This document shows, one piece after another, positions 32,440 through 45,300 of a stretch of DNA of 64,000 nt (its first letter is position 1; the number at the start of each line of letters is the position of its first letter). The position numbers and the translations under genes are program-made. Source of the stretch: Durusdinium trenchii (taxonomy: Eukaryota > Sar > Dinophyceae > Suessiales > Symbiodiniaceae); the NCBI GenBank assembly GCA_963970005.1, contig CAXAMN010025251.1:368713-432712 (forward strand), written 5' to 3'. The notes beneath the pieces are model-generated. The model made no database searches. It was not told where the DNA came from and saw only the letters and a program-made list of their open reading frames with translations.

Positions 32440-33159
32440 CCATTAAATCATTATGATCCACTGGGCCCAGGGAATAGGATACACCCAAGGCAGTTCGTAG
32501 CTCTTGATTTGAGATGATTTGTCTCTTGATCAAACGCCCCCCATATAACACGGAAGATATTTTACAATCCATGCCTAGGGGGTGATATGAATCGAGGTCA
32601 AAGAAAAAGTGGATCAGCTGGTGACGTCGATGCTGAGAGTAAGGGTCCAGAGTAAGGGTCTGTACCGGGCACCGTCAGAGAATCCACACTGGGACTGATG
32701 AGGCTGCCGATGGAGTCTTCACACGGCCGAAGTCTGCACTTTCGAAAAAGACCTCATGATAGGATCTGCGAATCTCCATTTGTAGATGTTGAAAGAATTT
32801 GCAGGGGTGTGTCCCAGCTTCGGTTTTTCTTCCATAGTGGGTGTCTCCCTGGTTGTTTGGAGGGCTTATGTAGGCATCAGCACCTTTCTCATTCTAATTC
32901 AAGGCGCGCCTGTGCGAGTGGTGGGGCCCCCCAAAAGCTGGAAGCTGGTGTGAACACAGGACAGCTCTAGAAAGCGAATTCCACGGGGCGTTGTGAAGAA
33001 CGTAGGCGCCTAATGCTTTCCAGTAGAAGGTGCATGATGTTTTCCAAGAAGTCTTAGATCATCAGAAGGGCACAAGGATGCGTGTGGGTAAGGGATCAAA
33101 AAAAAACTAAAAATAGAATCAAAAAAAAAATATTCTAGCCCACTGAGGGTGGTTGGGGT

Positions 33160-33285
33160 AGTAGTAGTAGTAGTCGTCGTCGTCGTCGTCGTCGTAGTAG
33201 CAGTAGCACCAGCAGCAGCGCAGCAGCAGCAGGAGGAGGAGTAGTAGGAGTAGTAGTGGTAGCAGTAGCAGTAGTCACGGCGTTC
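33160..33285 (+). repeat. GTA/GTC/AGC trinucleotide tract
   Basis: Mixed runs of GTA, GTC, CAG and GGA triplets. It looks like a decayed trinucleotide microsatellite. Confidence 0.9.
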
Positions 33286-33429
33286 ACACGAAGTTAGGCC
33301 CTACATGGCGTTGTCAGAGCGCTCAGAGCAGAGAAGTGTTTGGAATGGGTGTAGCAGCATCGGCAGGTGCCTGGATGGGAATCTCCTCAGGAAAAAGATG
33401 TGGTGGACCACTCTATTTCTAATGGGTGC

Positions 33430-33720
33430 ATTGCGGTGCAGGACTTTGTGGGCCTTGGATGAGAGTGCAGAGTTTGTGGCAGGCGCAGGACTTTTTGTGG
33501 GCCTTGAAGTGCAGATTTCGTGGCAGGTGTAGTACTTTGTGGCGCTTGGAGTGCAGATTTTGTGGCAGGCGCAGGACTTTGTGGACCTTGAAGTGCAGAT
33601 TTCGTGGCAGGTGCAGTACTTTGTGGACCTTGAAGTGCAGATTTCGTGGCAGGTGCAGTACTTTGTGGACCTTGAAGTGCAGATTTCGTGGCAGGTGCAG
33701 TACTTTGTGGCTGTTGAACT
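33430..33720 (-). repeat. Minisatellite of 42 bp, inverted relative to 23525-23900
   Basis: The clearest units (from about 33575) repeat every 42 bp. The unit is the reverse complement of the 23.5 kb unit, and extra half units lie at 33890-33935. In the + frame each unit reads as 14 residues (DLEVQISWQVQYFV type), an artefact of the period. Confidence 0.88.
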
Positions 33721-33734
33721 GCAGAAAGATAGAA

Positions 33735-33845
33735 AAATAGACAGATAAATTGATAGATAGATTAGATAAGATTAGATTAGATAAGATAAGAAGATAGATA
33801 GATAGATAGATAGATAGGTAGATAGATAGATAGATAGATATTTGC
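33735..33845 (+). repeat. GATA microsatellite
   Basis: Long GATA/GATT runs. A second short run lies at about 34115-34160. Confidence 0.92.
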
Positions 33846-34102
33846 TTGGTTAGAAAGTTTTGCACCGGGGAGTTCACCTTAAAATATTGATTTCGTGGCA
33901 GGCGCGGGTGTCGGGGATGAAGTGCAGATTTCGTGGCGCGGGGGGGGTTGGGGGGGGCGCAGCGCCCCCCCCAGCAGCACACCAGATCCAAAGGTGAGCA
34001 GCTCGTGCTTGCTTGCTTGCTTGCTTCCTTGTTTGGTTTCGTCTCTGCAACGAAAACAACAGGAAAATGCAAATACAAAAAGAGAAAGGAGAACAGCTGC
34101 CA

Positions 34103-34133
<31 letters not shown>

Positions 34134-34164
34134 AATAGATAGGTATAGACAGATAGATGGATAG

Positions 34165-34315
34165 GCCAAAAAGCCAAAAGCCACAAAAGCCAAAAGCCAC
34201 AGAAGCCACGAAAGCCACGAAAGCCAAAAGCCACAAAAGCCAGAAGCCACAGAAGCCAAAAGCCACAAAAGCCAGAAGCCACAGAAGCCAGAAGCCAGAA
34301 GCCACGAAAAACAAA
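34165..34315 (+). repeat. 9-bp minisatellite AAAAGCCAC/AGAAGCCAC
   Basis: About 16 units. The period of nine keeps both strands open and produces false Phe/Gly/Trp-rich ORFs on the minus strand. Confidence 0.9.
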
Positions 34316-34549
34316 AAAAACAAAAAAAGAAACAAAAAAAATCCAAAAATAAATACCCTCCCTAGGAGAGTGTACCTCCCCAGGAGCTCCCTCCTAGTAG
34401 GGAGCTATTTCCACTGGTGAACCATTTTTCGAGTAGGGCTACTCAATGACTGGACGGCGACCTTATCGTTGGGTACCTACTTTCTTCCCAGGGAGCTGCC
34501 TCTAGTAGAAAGCAATCAAGCCTCTATTTGCGCAAGCAGGGGACCAGGA

Positions 34550-34800
34550 GATCGACAGACGAGCGCCGTAGGAGAGCAAAAGACCAGCGGACCAGGAGAC
34601 AGAAGGACTAGGATACCAGGGGACCAGCGGACCACAGGACCAGAGGACCAGGAGACCGGAGGACTAGGGGACCAGTGGACTAAAGGACCAAGGGACCAGG
34701 GGACCAAAGGACCAGTGGACCAGAGGACCAAGGGACCAAAGGACCAAGGGACCACATTACCAGAGGACCCGCAGACCACAAGGCCAGGAGAGCAGCAAAA
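34550..34800 (-). repeat. 9-bp minisatellite, inverted relative to 22645-22800
   Basis: About 27 degenerate copies of GGACCAGNN. The reverse complement equals the TGGTCC unit at 22.6 kb. Confidence 0.9.
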
Positions 34801-34819
34801 GAGGCCTATCAAGGAATAT

Positions 34820-37330
34820 TTATTTTTTGATTCGCTTTTTATTTTTTTTGATCCTGTTTTTATTTCTTTTTTGATGCTCTTTTTATTTTTTTTGATACCT
34901 ATGCCCGAGTCCTGTCATGTGACTCTTCTTCTAGGCGGGTTTGACCTTGGGATCTCGACCGGAGCACGCTCAGGCGCGGATGCCAGCACCAACATCAAAG
35001 GCCACATCCAGTGGAACCTTGGGAGGATAACGAATTCGGATTCCTTGGGGGTGCTGTCCAAGGTCATCAAGAAGCCTTCATCAGAGAGCATGGGTTCAAT
35101 CAAGGTTCGAGAGAAGCTGCATTTGTGCCACAGAAGGAACATCAGAAGAACACCTCACAAACGGCTCAGCTTTGTTCCTGTCATTGCCCATAATGTGGAC
35201 CCTTGTTTTGCCATGTTCTGCCTAATGTTTATTGCATTTTTTGGCAGACTTAGATCCTATTCGTCTCAACTTTTCCAAGCTCCAAGAGTCACCCAAATCG
35301 GAGTGGCCGGTAGCCAGTAACCGAATTCAAAGGCGGCGGTCCCAGTTCTTGTTTCTATTTGTGTGCAGTTGTATGTTTTGTTTTGCCATTCCCATCTGCA
35401 GCGATGGCGTTCTGCCGTGCACGGTGTGAAACCCATGGTTTCCTTGGTTCAGGACTGCCAGAGGGCTCGCAGCAGCCCTTTTGTGACACCAGCTGGTTGT
35501 GCCCTCCTTTTTATAGCTCATCACTGGAAGTGACATTTGGATCCTTGAAGTGGTTGCTTGCAAGCAAAACCTGTCCAAAAACCCACGGGCTCACCAGTCT
35601 AACAGCAGCTTGTCAACCCGTGACCCTCCAACCATGGCCGGGGTTGTACGTTGGTTTGATCCTATCCAGTTCGGAGATGCTTGTTTTTGTCCTGTAAATA
35701 GATGTTCAGGATCATTTGATCAGTTTGCTCCACGAACAGGTTGTGTTTCCACGTACCTCTTCTTAGTATCGTTGACATATTAATCATTAGTAGCTGGCAG
35801 GGGTCTGGGGTTTTTGTGTGTCTAGTTGTCTTCAGTGGCGTTACTCTGAACGGTGGGAGTGCACCAAGGACTCGGGCCGAGCAGCGGAAGCCGGTCATCT
35901 GGCCCTTCAAGCGAAGGCGAGCCCTGCGGAAACGCTTTGAGCCATACCCTACTTCATGTCGAACAAAAAATTCGGCGTGATTCCTTGAGAATTCTGGAGA
36001 ATGGACGAACGCGCCAAAAGTGCTGCTGACTATGACCTGATCGCAACCTCGAAGCCACCCCGTCGCCACGCCACTGGCCGCTCAACTGGTCCGAACTCCA
36101 GGTCCCACGGAGGTCCACATGCCCAACGGTCGACGGTCCACGTCCAAGGCGGCAGGCCTTCGGGGTGGTTGGGGTGGTTGGGCTGCTGCGAGAGTGGGAG
36201 GGGTATGAGTCTGCTGGGATTGGGTGGTGTGTCGGACTTGTATTAAAACCAGCCACCCACCAGTTCAATCCAAAGTTACCTAATTCGTAATCAAGGGTCT
36301 GCATAATGGAGCTTGTTTGGGAAGCTCGGGACCTTGGGTGTTCCATGTGCAGAAGCTTTTCGGTACATTACCGGTATAATTGTAATTGTAGATCGTCGTG
36401 GCCCTCATTGACGATCCTTTTCAAGGGTTGGCAGGTCCCACAGAGAAATACCAAGCACCACGATTCCCCCTATGAGATCAATCTGGAGGCAACTGGATCA
36501 AGCCTTCAAGAATCCATGTCGCAGCCACCACCTTTAGGAGCTTCCTTAGGACCCCTGGTCCCTCCGTGGCCACAAGGACCTGAGAGCCCATGGCCGGAAG
36601 AGTGCCCGGTTAGTCTCCCGTCCGAGGTGCAGATGGACCGGATGGGACCCTGAGACTCATCGTCTGACAACGTTTTCTTTTGACCCATGCGTTTGAACAC
36701 ATATATGTGGATTTACCAATGGTTTTGAAGTAGAGAGGTGGTTCTAGCATATGGATCAGTTGGATTCCTCATCATCTCCCATTCTTTGAAGACATCCTCG
36801 TGGTGGCCAGTGCCATCTACTCTGAAAGCACTCGATGGGGTTCGTGGTCGGCGCCGCTGTTTTCACTCCAGGCACCATCCTCGCCGGCTCGGCAGGTGAC
36901 TCGGCAGGTGGGCAAGGTCTTAGGGGATCCAACGGTGGAGATGATCTGGGGTGTTCCAATGGCTCGATGGCTCTCAACATCTCGAAAGATTTATGGTTTT
37001 GTGTGGAGCCATGGCCTTTGTGAGTCATTTTTTGTTCCTTTTCCGGACGCTGGTGGGCCAGAAAGGAGCCGCGCATGGCGGTGAGCCAGTAGTTTTTGGA
37101 TGTTTTGGGGGGTTCTACAAGAAGTCAAGTGAAGTACTATAGACGAGGCCGGGGAGGTTGGCTGATGTTCCATGTTCGTTCGTGCTACTCCATGGCTTCC
37201 TTTTTCAGGTGTCATTCCACACTCCAAGGTTTCGTGCGACCACCTCGGCCAGATCATCAGTAAGAAATACATACACCCAACCCCCCCCCCCGCAACTCAG
37301 CAGTGGGGGTACACGACATCATCGATGCCT
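34820..37330. other. Mostly non-coding stretch
   Basis: A poly-T-rich patch at 34815-34900 is followed by mixed DNA. Short open pieces near 35840-35980 and 36790-37000 could be exons, but no family was recognised. Confidence 0.3.
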
Positions 37331-37344
37331 GCGGCTGGCCTCAG

Positions 37345-40300
37345 TTGCGGTGGTGCGGCATGGAGAGCGCGAAGATACCGTTTGGAACTCTTTGTGGTAC
37401 CAGTCAGATGATGCGCAGCCTGGTGGTGTTTATGCTGTGGCATCTAGCACTCAAAGGCGGTCAATTCAAAACAATCCTCAAGTAGATGAAAAGATGGAAC
37501 TCTTGGCAAAAGATGATCATGCAAGCTGCAAGTATTTGCAATAAATGTTTGGAACTGATTTGCATTGCCTTATTTTGTTGGGGGAAGAATGATGATAGAG
37601 GCTTTTCATTTGTTGACCAGCCGTGATCAGCCGACCGAGGAAACAGCACCCCTATGACTGCCCAATCACTGCTGAGGGCGTTCGACAAGCCCGAGATATC
37701 GCAAAGAGCCACTTGATAGGTTCTGATCGGACATGCTTCACTGCCCCTTTTTTTAAATGCATGGCATGGTAGGTAGTGGCAGTCATTCAATCGTTGCCCA
37801 TTCGCTCAAATCCTTCCGTCGTGGTTGAGTATTGCAATGATTCCATGACTGGCGCTTAGCATGGGATGAAGGAATGACCCTCCACTATAATCCGTTCCCC
37901 CATTCTCTACTAGGCACGAGTCAGCTGTGGGTCAAGCCTTAAACATCCCTTTAAACCGCCGACCCAAGTGGACGTTTTTTTTTACAACAACAGTTAAGAA
38001 CTCTGCACCTGTCTACGGTGACGCGAAAACGTCGCCCCGTTGGACGTCCTGGTCACAGGTTCGACCCAGGCTGCCCTGGATAAAGGATGTCCTTTATGTT
38101 CCACTGGGGGCGCTTCTTTTTTTGTCCTTCACGGCACGCGCAGGATGGATGAACCGACTTAATATGGGCATATATGGGCAAAATGAGACAAGCGCGTTTG
38201 GCCGCCAGGCGCTTTGTCGCGCAAACACGCGACCAATGGGGCAACCTTCCTCTCCATTCGCATTCTTCGGAGTCCGGAGAGGAGGACCACTCCGGACTGC
38301 CGGACTCGTCTCCCATTTCCCCCATGGCTATCCCTACTTCCGCCGGGAGTGAGTCGCCCAGTCGCCGAGGCCTCCATGCCTGCAGCAACTTCGGCATCGT
38401 GGTCTCTTCGCCGTACCTGCGGTGTGTGCAGACCGCCGTGGCCTGGAGGAAGAAGTAAGACCCGGACGGATGTTTGTGACGGGGATGTGACAACATGAGA
38501 AGGTGGGAAGGTTTGGAGGTAAAGGTTTACGGTTTTAGGATGTTTTAGGGTCTTAGGGTTTAGGGTTTTAGATGGTTTTAGGGCTTTAGGGATGTTTTAG
38601 GTTTCAAGTTTCAAGAGGGTTTCAAGGAGATGGTGACTTCTTCATGCTTTGCTTCAGTTCTTAGTAAGGCCGTTTTTTTGTGGCAGTGGAAGTGGAAGGG
38701 GGGTAATTCCTCGATGTGTCCGCCCAGAGCAGGGAGAGTCCACAGGGTACGCTGAAAGAGCCTTGGATTTCCGATAGGAATCACAAAAATAATTACCAAG
38801 TCAAGGAACAGTAATTATAATGATATTTGTACCCAATCCAAAAATACTCACAACATTGACGCGAAATCCGCTGTTCCCTTGGTCCTGCTGGTCCTGCTGG
38901 TTCTTTGGTCGGGTCCCCCTCCCCTTGGTTTGGTCGACGGTGAAAGGCGACAGCGTGGACGGGAGGAGTGTTTCGAAGGTGAGCCACCTCCAATGTGCCC
39001 ATGCCAATGTATATAAAGCATACCTGTACGTGTGAGCTATGAGCAGCGCCGATAGAAGAGTTGAGAGAGGAAGAAGATGGAAAAAGGATGAAAAAGGCTA
39101 TTCCAACGTAACATGCCTTTTGTGACTCACCTGAGGGTAAGATTTAGACTATCATTCTTTTTGGGAGGCTGCTGAGGGCAAAATTTAAAGGAGAAAGGTG
39201 ACACATACCTTTTGTGAGCCACCCAGAGGGAAAATTTAGAGAAGGAAAAGGTCATTCCAAGTCAGCATACCGTTGTTGAGCCACCCGAAGTCCACCACCA
39301 CGACGACGACGACTACGACTACGACTACTACTAGTACGATTGCTAGTACTACTATGACTACGACTACGACGACAACGACGACGACGACGACTACTACTAC
39401 TACTATTACTACTACTTATACTTATACTTATATACTTTACTTATTATACTTAGTACTGGTACTAGCACTAGTGCGACGACGACGACAACTACTACTAGAC
39501 TATGTTTTTTTTGTTCGCTAGATTTATTGATTTGACGCGTGGACGTTGTTTTCTATGCGTTGATCTTTTTGATAGTTCACCCCTTTTTGGTGGCTCCATG
39601 AAGTCTGAGGGACCAGCCACTGCACGACGGAATGACGGAGAGCCGGAGCACTGCTACGTGCATGTTCCAAGAGAAAGAGGGGTAAAGGACGTTTGCCGCG
39701 AGAATTCTTCATGACGATGGCGAACTTCCCATTTTTCCCGCTCATGACGGACCGACAGAAGAATGATGCAAACAAAAAATCTATATAACTGAGTCTCAGT
39801 CTAACAGGGTCAGGTTTTCGAGCAGCCATCCGTTTTTTGGGCTCGTGCGTTAGGTGATTATTGCAGAGCGTTTGGGCTTGATGGTCTTGCTAGACCACGA
39901 GCTGGGCGAAGTCTTCGGAAGGTGCCAATGGGTGGCCTGCGAAAGCCGTGGGGGCCAGTTTCAGGATGGCAGAGCAAACGCACCTCACCGAACGTCATGC
40001 GTTGGTGGGTAGGGGGATGTAGGGGGATGCGTCTCCTCGGTCCTCGGTCCGAAGTCAATCCGAGACTTGGAGAATTTCGGTGCTGCGGTCTCCAAGCGGT
40101 ATGGTTTTTCTGCCTGTAGGGGGTCAAGAATGGTCAAGACAAACGAAGCATGATGTGCATGGCAGAGTGCTTCGTCCACTCAGCTGAAGAAGCTTGTGGT
40201 CGCTTCAGACTGCTCCACCAGTCTGTCTCATTGAATTCGTGGCTCACCGTCGTTTTTTCGCTTCTGAAGAGCGCCCCCCCCCCCGTACGCAGGTCCGATC

Positions 40301-41858
40301 GACCTGCCGAGCGCCCGGTGTTCGGCAGGTCGGTCTTCTCTGACATGTCCATGTTCCAGGATGGGGTGATCACGCCATGGCGTTCCAGAAGGACCCTCTA
40401 CGAGACCATGAAGCAATGGAAACCTGAAGGCTGCATGAACTGCAAGACGCCTGTCCCTTGACAGAGCAATCAAAGACGGATGAAGACCTTTTCTTGCCTG
40501 GACCACGTGGGCGGCGGGTGTGCGCACCAGAGTTGAAGAGCTTGTGGAAGATGTGTAACGGTTGTGTAGGTTGTTCATGGTTGTTCTTGGGGAAGCTTTG
40601 CAGGCCCCTGGATGTTCGGAAGTGAGGGGTGGGGACTTCCAAAACAATGCGGTCGAAATCCCATTGGATCTCTTTCTTGGGGATCTTGGTTCAGGCCGAC
40701 AAAAGAACGACGCGTCGAATGCCTACAGGAGAGAAGTTATTCTGCAATATCGAGCATTCCTCAATGTACTTGCTGTGTTTCTTCCAAGAGCATGCTGGCG
40801 TAGCATGTCTTTTCATGTCTTTTGCCCAGCCAACTCAGTGCCCACTTTTCCTGAAAGCCTTACATCCTCTCCTAGCGCAAATGCCAATTTGATCCAATTT
40901 GGCGATTAGAGTATTCTTTGATCAGCACTCAGCACCTGTCAGTGTTGGCGAACAAACGCCAGTCCACCATGCCGATGACATGTCTTGTTAGTCGTTTTCA
41001 GCATTTTGGAGCCACCGAAAACATGCGCAGCTTTGGTCTTGCCGTACCATCGTGCCATCCTCGGATTCTGCCCGTTCTCCACGTTGGAAGGTCGCCACCG
41101 GCCTGAGGTGCAGCATGTTTGTTGGAAGCGAATCTTGGGGCAGCCCCCCGTAGCTGGGGAAAGCCTCTCCGATGCGCGAAAGCGGTACGCCAGGAGGCGC
41201 CACACTGAGCTGAGTGAGCCGGTGGGTGATGTTCGGTTGGATGGGATTTTCACCCAGCGTGCGCGCTATTACAACAGCAAGTTTATGCAAGTTTGGGGAA
41301 CCTATTTTTATATAATATATATATATATACACTAGTAGGTGTTATATATATATACACACATATATACATATACTTAATTGTGGGATGGCATCTTCCGCGT
41401 TCATTCTTCAAGCGCCCTGCTTGTCACCTCCCCAGCCCCTCTCGCTCCCTTGGAGGTTCTTGACGTACTTGGCTCGCAGCCGCCGCGCGGAGAAGAATGT
41501 GGTGGTGGTCTCGCATGGGCACATGATGGAAGCGTGTGCCTTGGCACAGCGGTGAGAGATTCTTCGATCGCTCCGGAGCTGGAACGGGCGCCCGTCCAAA
41601 ACACCGAGCCTTCGGGGGCTTTAATCAAACATGTGCCATGGCGGGCCAGCACTTTCTTTTTTGAGTCTTTATATAAACGATACTTTATATTATTACTGTA
41701 TTGGAGTTAAATTGATGTTTATTTCTTTTAGTTCTCTTTTCCTCCTTGATGCGGTCTGTGGTTGCGGATCTCCTCCACCTGGCCCTCCTGATTGTGTGGG
41801 CATTGCCAAACTCACTAGAGCAGCTAGATTCTGTGGCTGTGGCGTCGCGGCAAAGTAG
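37345..41858 (+). CDS. Histidine-phosphatase (phosphoglycerate-mutase-like) family gene, at least five exons
   Basis: Exon pieces in order: 37345-37400 with SVAVVRHGEREDTVW (the RHG phosphohistidine motif); about 38140-38453 with IVVSSPYLRCVQTA (the second conserved Arg region) and a GTAAGA donor; about 41112-41190 with KRILGQPPVAGESLSDARKR; 41463-41551 with TYLARSRRAEKNVVVVSHGH (the second catalytic His) and a GTGAGA donor; and about 41750-41858 ending ARFCGCGVAAK before TAG. This is the signature order of the branch-1 histidine phosphatase superfamily, including UBASH3/STS-like proteins. A serine-rich stretch interrupts the second piece. Some exons are probably missing between 38.5 and 41.1 kb. 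The substrate cannot be told. Confidence 0.7.
38530..38605 (+). repeat. Degenerate TTTAGGG telomere-like repeat
   Basis: About six TTTAGGG or TTTTAGGG units are separated by 0-4 bases (for example TCTTAGGGTTTAGGGTTTTAG). TTTAGGG is the telomere repeat of dinoflagellates and plants. The tract lies in an intron of the histidine-phosphatase gene. Confidence 0.65.
38875..38935 (+). repeat. Short TGGTCC-type minisatellite
   Basis: Four to five units of the type CTGGTCCTG, related to 22645-22800. Confidence 0.6.
39090..39290 (+). repeat. Minisatellite related to 22900-23245
   Basis: About three units with ATTCCAA, CTTTTGTGAGCCACC, GAGGG and AAATTTA as landmarks. Confidence 0.8.
39295..39500 (+). 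repeat. ACG/ACT trinucleotide tract
   Basis: About 65 triplets of ACG, ACT, TAC and similar. An apparent poly-threonine ORF here is an artefact of the repeat. Confidence 0.92.
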
Positions 41859-42321
41859 CATCAGCCCCCAAACTTCCAACTTATATAATGGATCAGAGCA
41901 GAAACCATCCGCCAATATAATCTAATATAGCATCCAATAATCCAATAGTTTGTGCAGAACAATGCAACTGCAATCCCCCAACACCATGCAAATTGCAAGC
42001 AGTGGACCAATATCATACGGTTACCAATTGATATGTAGCTACTGTATTTGGAGGCGCAATTGACAGCTCTCTGATGAACCCAAACACCCTCAAAGATAGG
42101 CGCAGGTTGTTGCACGCCACTTCTTTGTGCTGATTTGTATCCTCCTCCTCCTCCTCCTCCTCCACGGCTTTCATCCATCCCAGTGGCAAGTTCTCCTCAC
42201 ACACATGTGGCAAATCAAACCGAGCTGAACGTTTTGCAGACGCCTCTGGTCCTCTCCGCTCCGCTCCGCTCCCGCTCAGCCTCCAGCCGCGCCCCTCCGG
42301 CCGTCCAGCGGTGTGGCCGCC

Positions 42322-45300
42322 ATGGAGTTCCGGCCCGAGCGGCGGGCGCCGGGGGACTTCGGTGACATGAAGGGCATCACGCAGGACGAGATCTCCAAGC
42401 TGCAGAAGGCGTGAAGGGACCCCAAAATGATGAAGTATACCAATTGTATACCATATTATGAGCCCAAAAATTGGGTGTAATCAGCCCAGTCCAGCCAATA
42501 GAGAGCCGTTGAGTTCGGTGTTCTTCACTTCGCGGATCCCGCTTCCCGTCGACGTCGACCTGTCCCAGGCGATGAAGCAGAAGGAGTTCCGAGACCACAT
42601 CGATGAATATACCCGAGAGGTCTCAGACCCCGCCCATCGCCAGGAGACGGGCCCGTCCAGCCGACCCGCCCAGCCTCGTCCTCGTCCCGTTCCTGGGGTT
42701 GTTATTCCGGTCAAGGAGGGTTTGTGGGGGTTTCCCTTTTGCACCCCCGAGGCTGGAAGGGGTAATTCTTCTTTGCCTTCTTTGTCTTGTCCAATGGACC
42801 CAACTCTTCCCCAACGGGTCTTCGGAAAACCACCGATTCCGCTGGAAGGCCGTAGTCCCTTCGGTCGACAGGAGTACTTGGACTACTTGAGCCAGATCGA
42901 GGCAAAGGGAGAGATGCCCGAAGGGCAGCAACTCCTGAGATGTCAACCTGGTCTTTGTGTGACTCAGTCTGAAGATCCCCTAGTTATTAGACGTAGGCTA
43001 AGGAGGGTTGGATGCCCTTGGATCTAGGCTTTTTAAGGTGGTAGGGAAAGAGTTGAGGCATGTTCAAGGGGACCCATGTGAGAGACATATTGACCATTGA
43101 CTTGATTGGCTTTCCGGTTTTGGGTTCCAGTGTTCGTAGAAATCCGCCAGGGTTGAGCCGGGCTGTTTCCGGATGCTTTCTTTTTTCAACTAATTGAGGT
43201 GAAGACAAGCATTAGCTTCAAGACGGGCCAGAAGCAGAAGTGCTTCATCAATATTGTGCATACCGACCGGCTGGATGACATACAGCTCGTGAAGGCGGAG
43301 GGTGGTGGCCAACAAGCCCATTTACCCTATAGTCTTTCACCACCACGACCGGACCGGGACCAGACGCTCGGTTTTTGCGCTCCACCCCGTCACCATCAGT
43401 CTAAGCTCATGGCGGTTGGGACCGGTCCTTTTTTCTCGGGGTCACTCTACTGGACATGTCACTTTACCAGCACTATTTCTGGCAAACCCCCAAGTAAATC
43501 ACCACTTGGGATATGAACCACAAGAATCGAGCTGGCTACTGTAAACATGGAGCAGAAGAACTTTCTTTTCAGGGCCCCTATCGAATGGTACCCAAAGAAA
43601 ACAGCGCCTTCTTTGGGTCAGGTCCCGGCAAATCTAAGGAAAGATGAGTACTGCATGACTTGCGACTTTGCAGTGAGCACAGGCACCTTCCAGCGTGCAG
43701 CTCAAAACTCTCAGATTCTCAAGTTGTTGATCGACACTGCATCAGATGGCCTGTCACAGCAGTTCTTGAAGGGCCATGAGGAGGTCAGCAAGGACTACAA
43801 GGTCATGCAGCGGATGGCCTGCAAGGCAGGGTTCATCGTTTTGTTTTTTTTTCTACTCACTCCCCCCTGACTTCAATGGGGGCTCAAAGACTTGAAGGGG
43901 GCGACATGCTCCGCCGTTGAGTCTCGCGATCCCAGGGCGGTCAGCCCATGCCGATGTCGGTGCGTGCGGAGCTCCTCAAGGGCCAACACCGAGCGCCCAA
44001 GAAGGCGCCCAGCAGAGATGCCATTACACCAGCCGAACTGAAGGAGATGCGAGAAAATAGTCATCTATAATTGATATATATATATATATGTATATGTACA
44101 GTACTTGTTAATTTTGTCATAAAGTAATTTTAAGTACTTTATATAAATCCACAGTACTTGTTAATCTTGTTATAAGTAATTTATAGTACTTGTTTTTGCA
44201 TTTTTTCGTGTGTTTTGAATATATTTTGTCCTTGGTGTCCTTTTTGAAGTTCCGCATCGTGTTATTTCCTGAAGGAGATGCGACAAGAAGCTAAGCGCAA
44301 GAAGAAGACTCTGTCTGGCGTGCCGAAGGAGGAGGAAGAAGACGAAAGCAAGGTACGGCGCAGAACGACACACACACACACACCACCACCAACAACAACA
44401 ACAACACCAACAGCAACAACAACAGCAACAACAGCAACAACAACAGCAACAGCAACAACAACAACAACAAGAAGGGTCGAGGTGTCTGGATCCGAACTCC
44501 GAGAACAGCTGGTGAAGACTAATATCCGTCTTTGATTGTTTGGTTAAAACGGGGCGTGTTCAGCTCTGTTCGGGAGCAAATTTCAGTGTTTTCAGCATCA
44601 CACCTCAGTATGCTTGGATCCAATCTGATGGTTCCTTCTGCCTCAGGTGGAGAAGAAGAAAGCTCCGCCACTGGAGCCTGGGCGGATTCGCGTGCCGGCG
44701 CACCGGCTGATCCATTCAGGGCATTTGGACTTGTCTGACTTCATGGAGGTTCTCCCGGGACATCGAATCCGTGGGATCGGGGGCGGCGGGGGGGCGGTGA
44801 GATGGGGTGACCCAGGCGCTGTGGGACATGGGAATTGGGAGATCAGCTGGTCTGAAAAGGGTATAGGCACCTGCAGGCTCGTGGTCTTTGACAGAGGGGA
44901 AGGGTAAGAAGATGATGTTCCTCAGGAGGGGCGGTAGATGTTGGTAGTTCAATCAATCGCAATGTGACACTTTCCTTGGAACGAACATGGAAGCGGAAAA
45001 CCCACTGTGTAGAGGAAAATGGTCTTCCCAGGGGCCGTGCCATCTACTTCCATGTTACTTCCGGGGACTCTGGTTCTTTTGGCCAGACACGCCAGGACAG
45101 CAGAACGAAACGAATGGAGGTCTTCGAACAAAACGGATTTGACATCGACACCTGGATGCAACCCTAAAACCAGAATCATTTGGAAGGAGCGGCTATCTTC
45201 CAGGACCATTTGTTTCAGCGTGCCAGAGGCTACTACAGATGCACGTGGGTTTTGTAAGTCCTGTTTCTGGCTCAGAATCCACGTCTTGGGGGAAAGCAAG

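Larger units (their letters stand above)
30440..33150. other. Non-coding stretch with a hairpin repeat
   Basis: AT-rich DNA with a GC-rich, possibly exonic patch near 31130-31250 that I cannot identify, a long hairpin at 31980-32092, and the dispersed motif at 32424-32439. Confidence 0.35.

Noticed and set aside
33419-34346. Long minus-strand ORFs with FVAFGFCGFWLLW and LHFKVHK repeats
   Set aside because: They are made of the AAAAGCCAC 9-bp units, GATA runs and 42-bp minisatellite, with no non-repetitive coding part.
34469-35320. 283-codon + ORF
   Set aside because: Its first third is the inverted 9-bp minisatellite, followed by a poly-T patch; the remainder shows no domain and is not supported as a gene.
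39273-39521. Poly-threonine ORF
   Set aside because: Trinucleotide microsatellite; no plausible exon signals.
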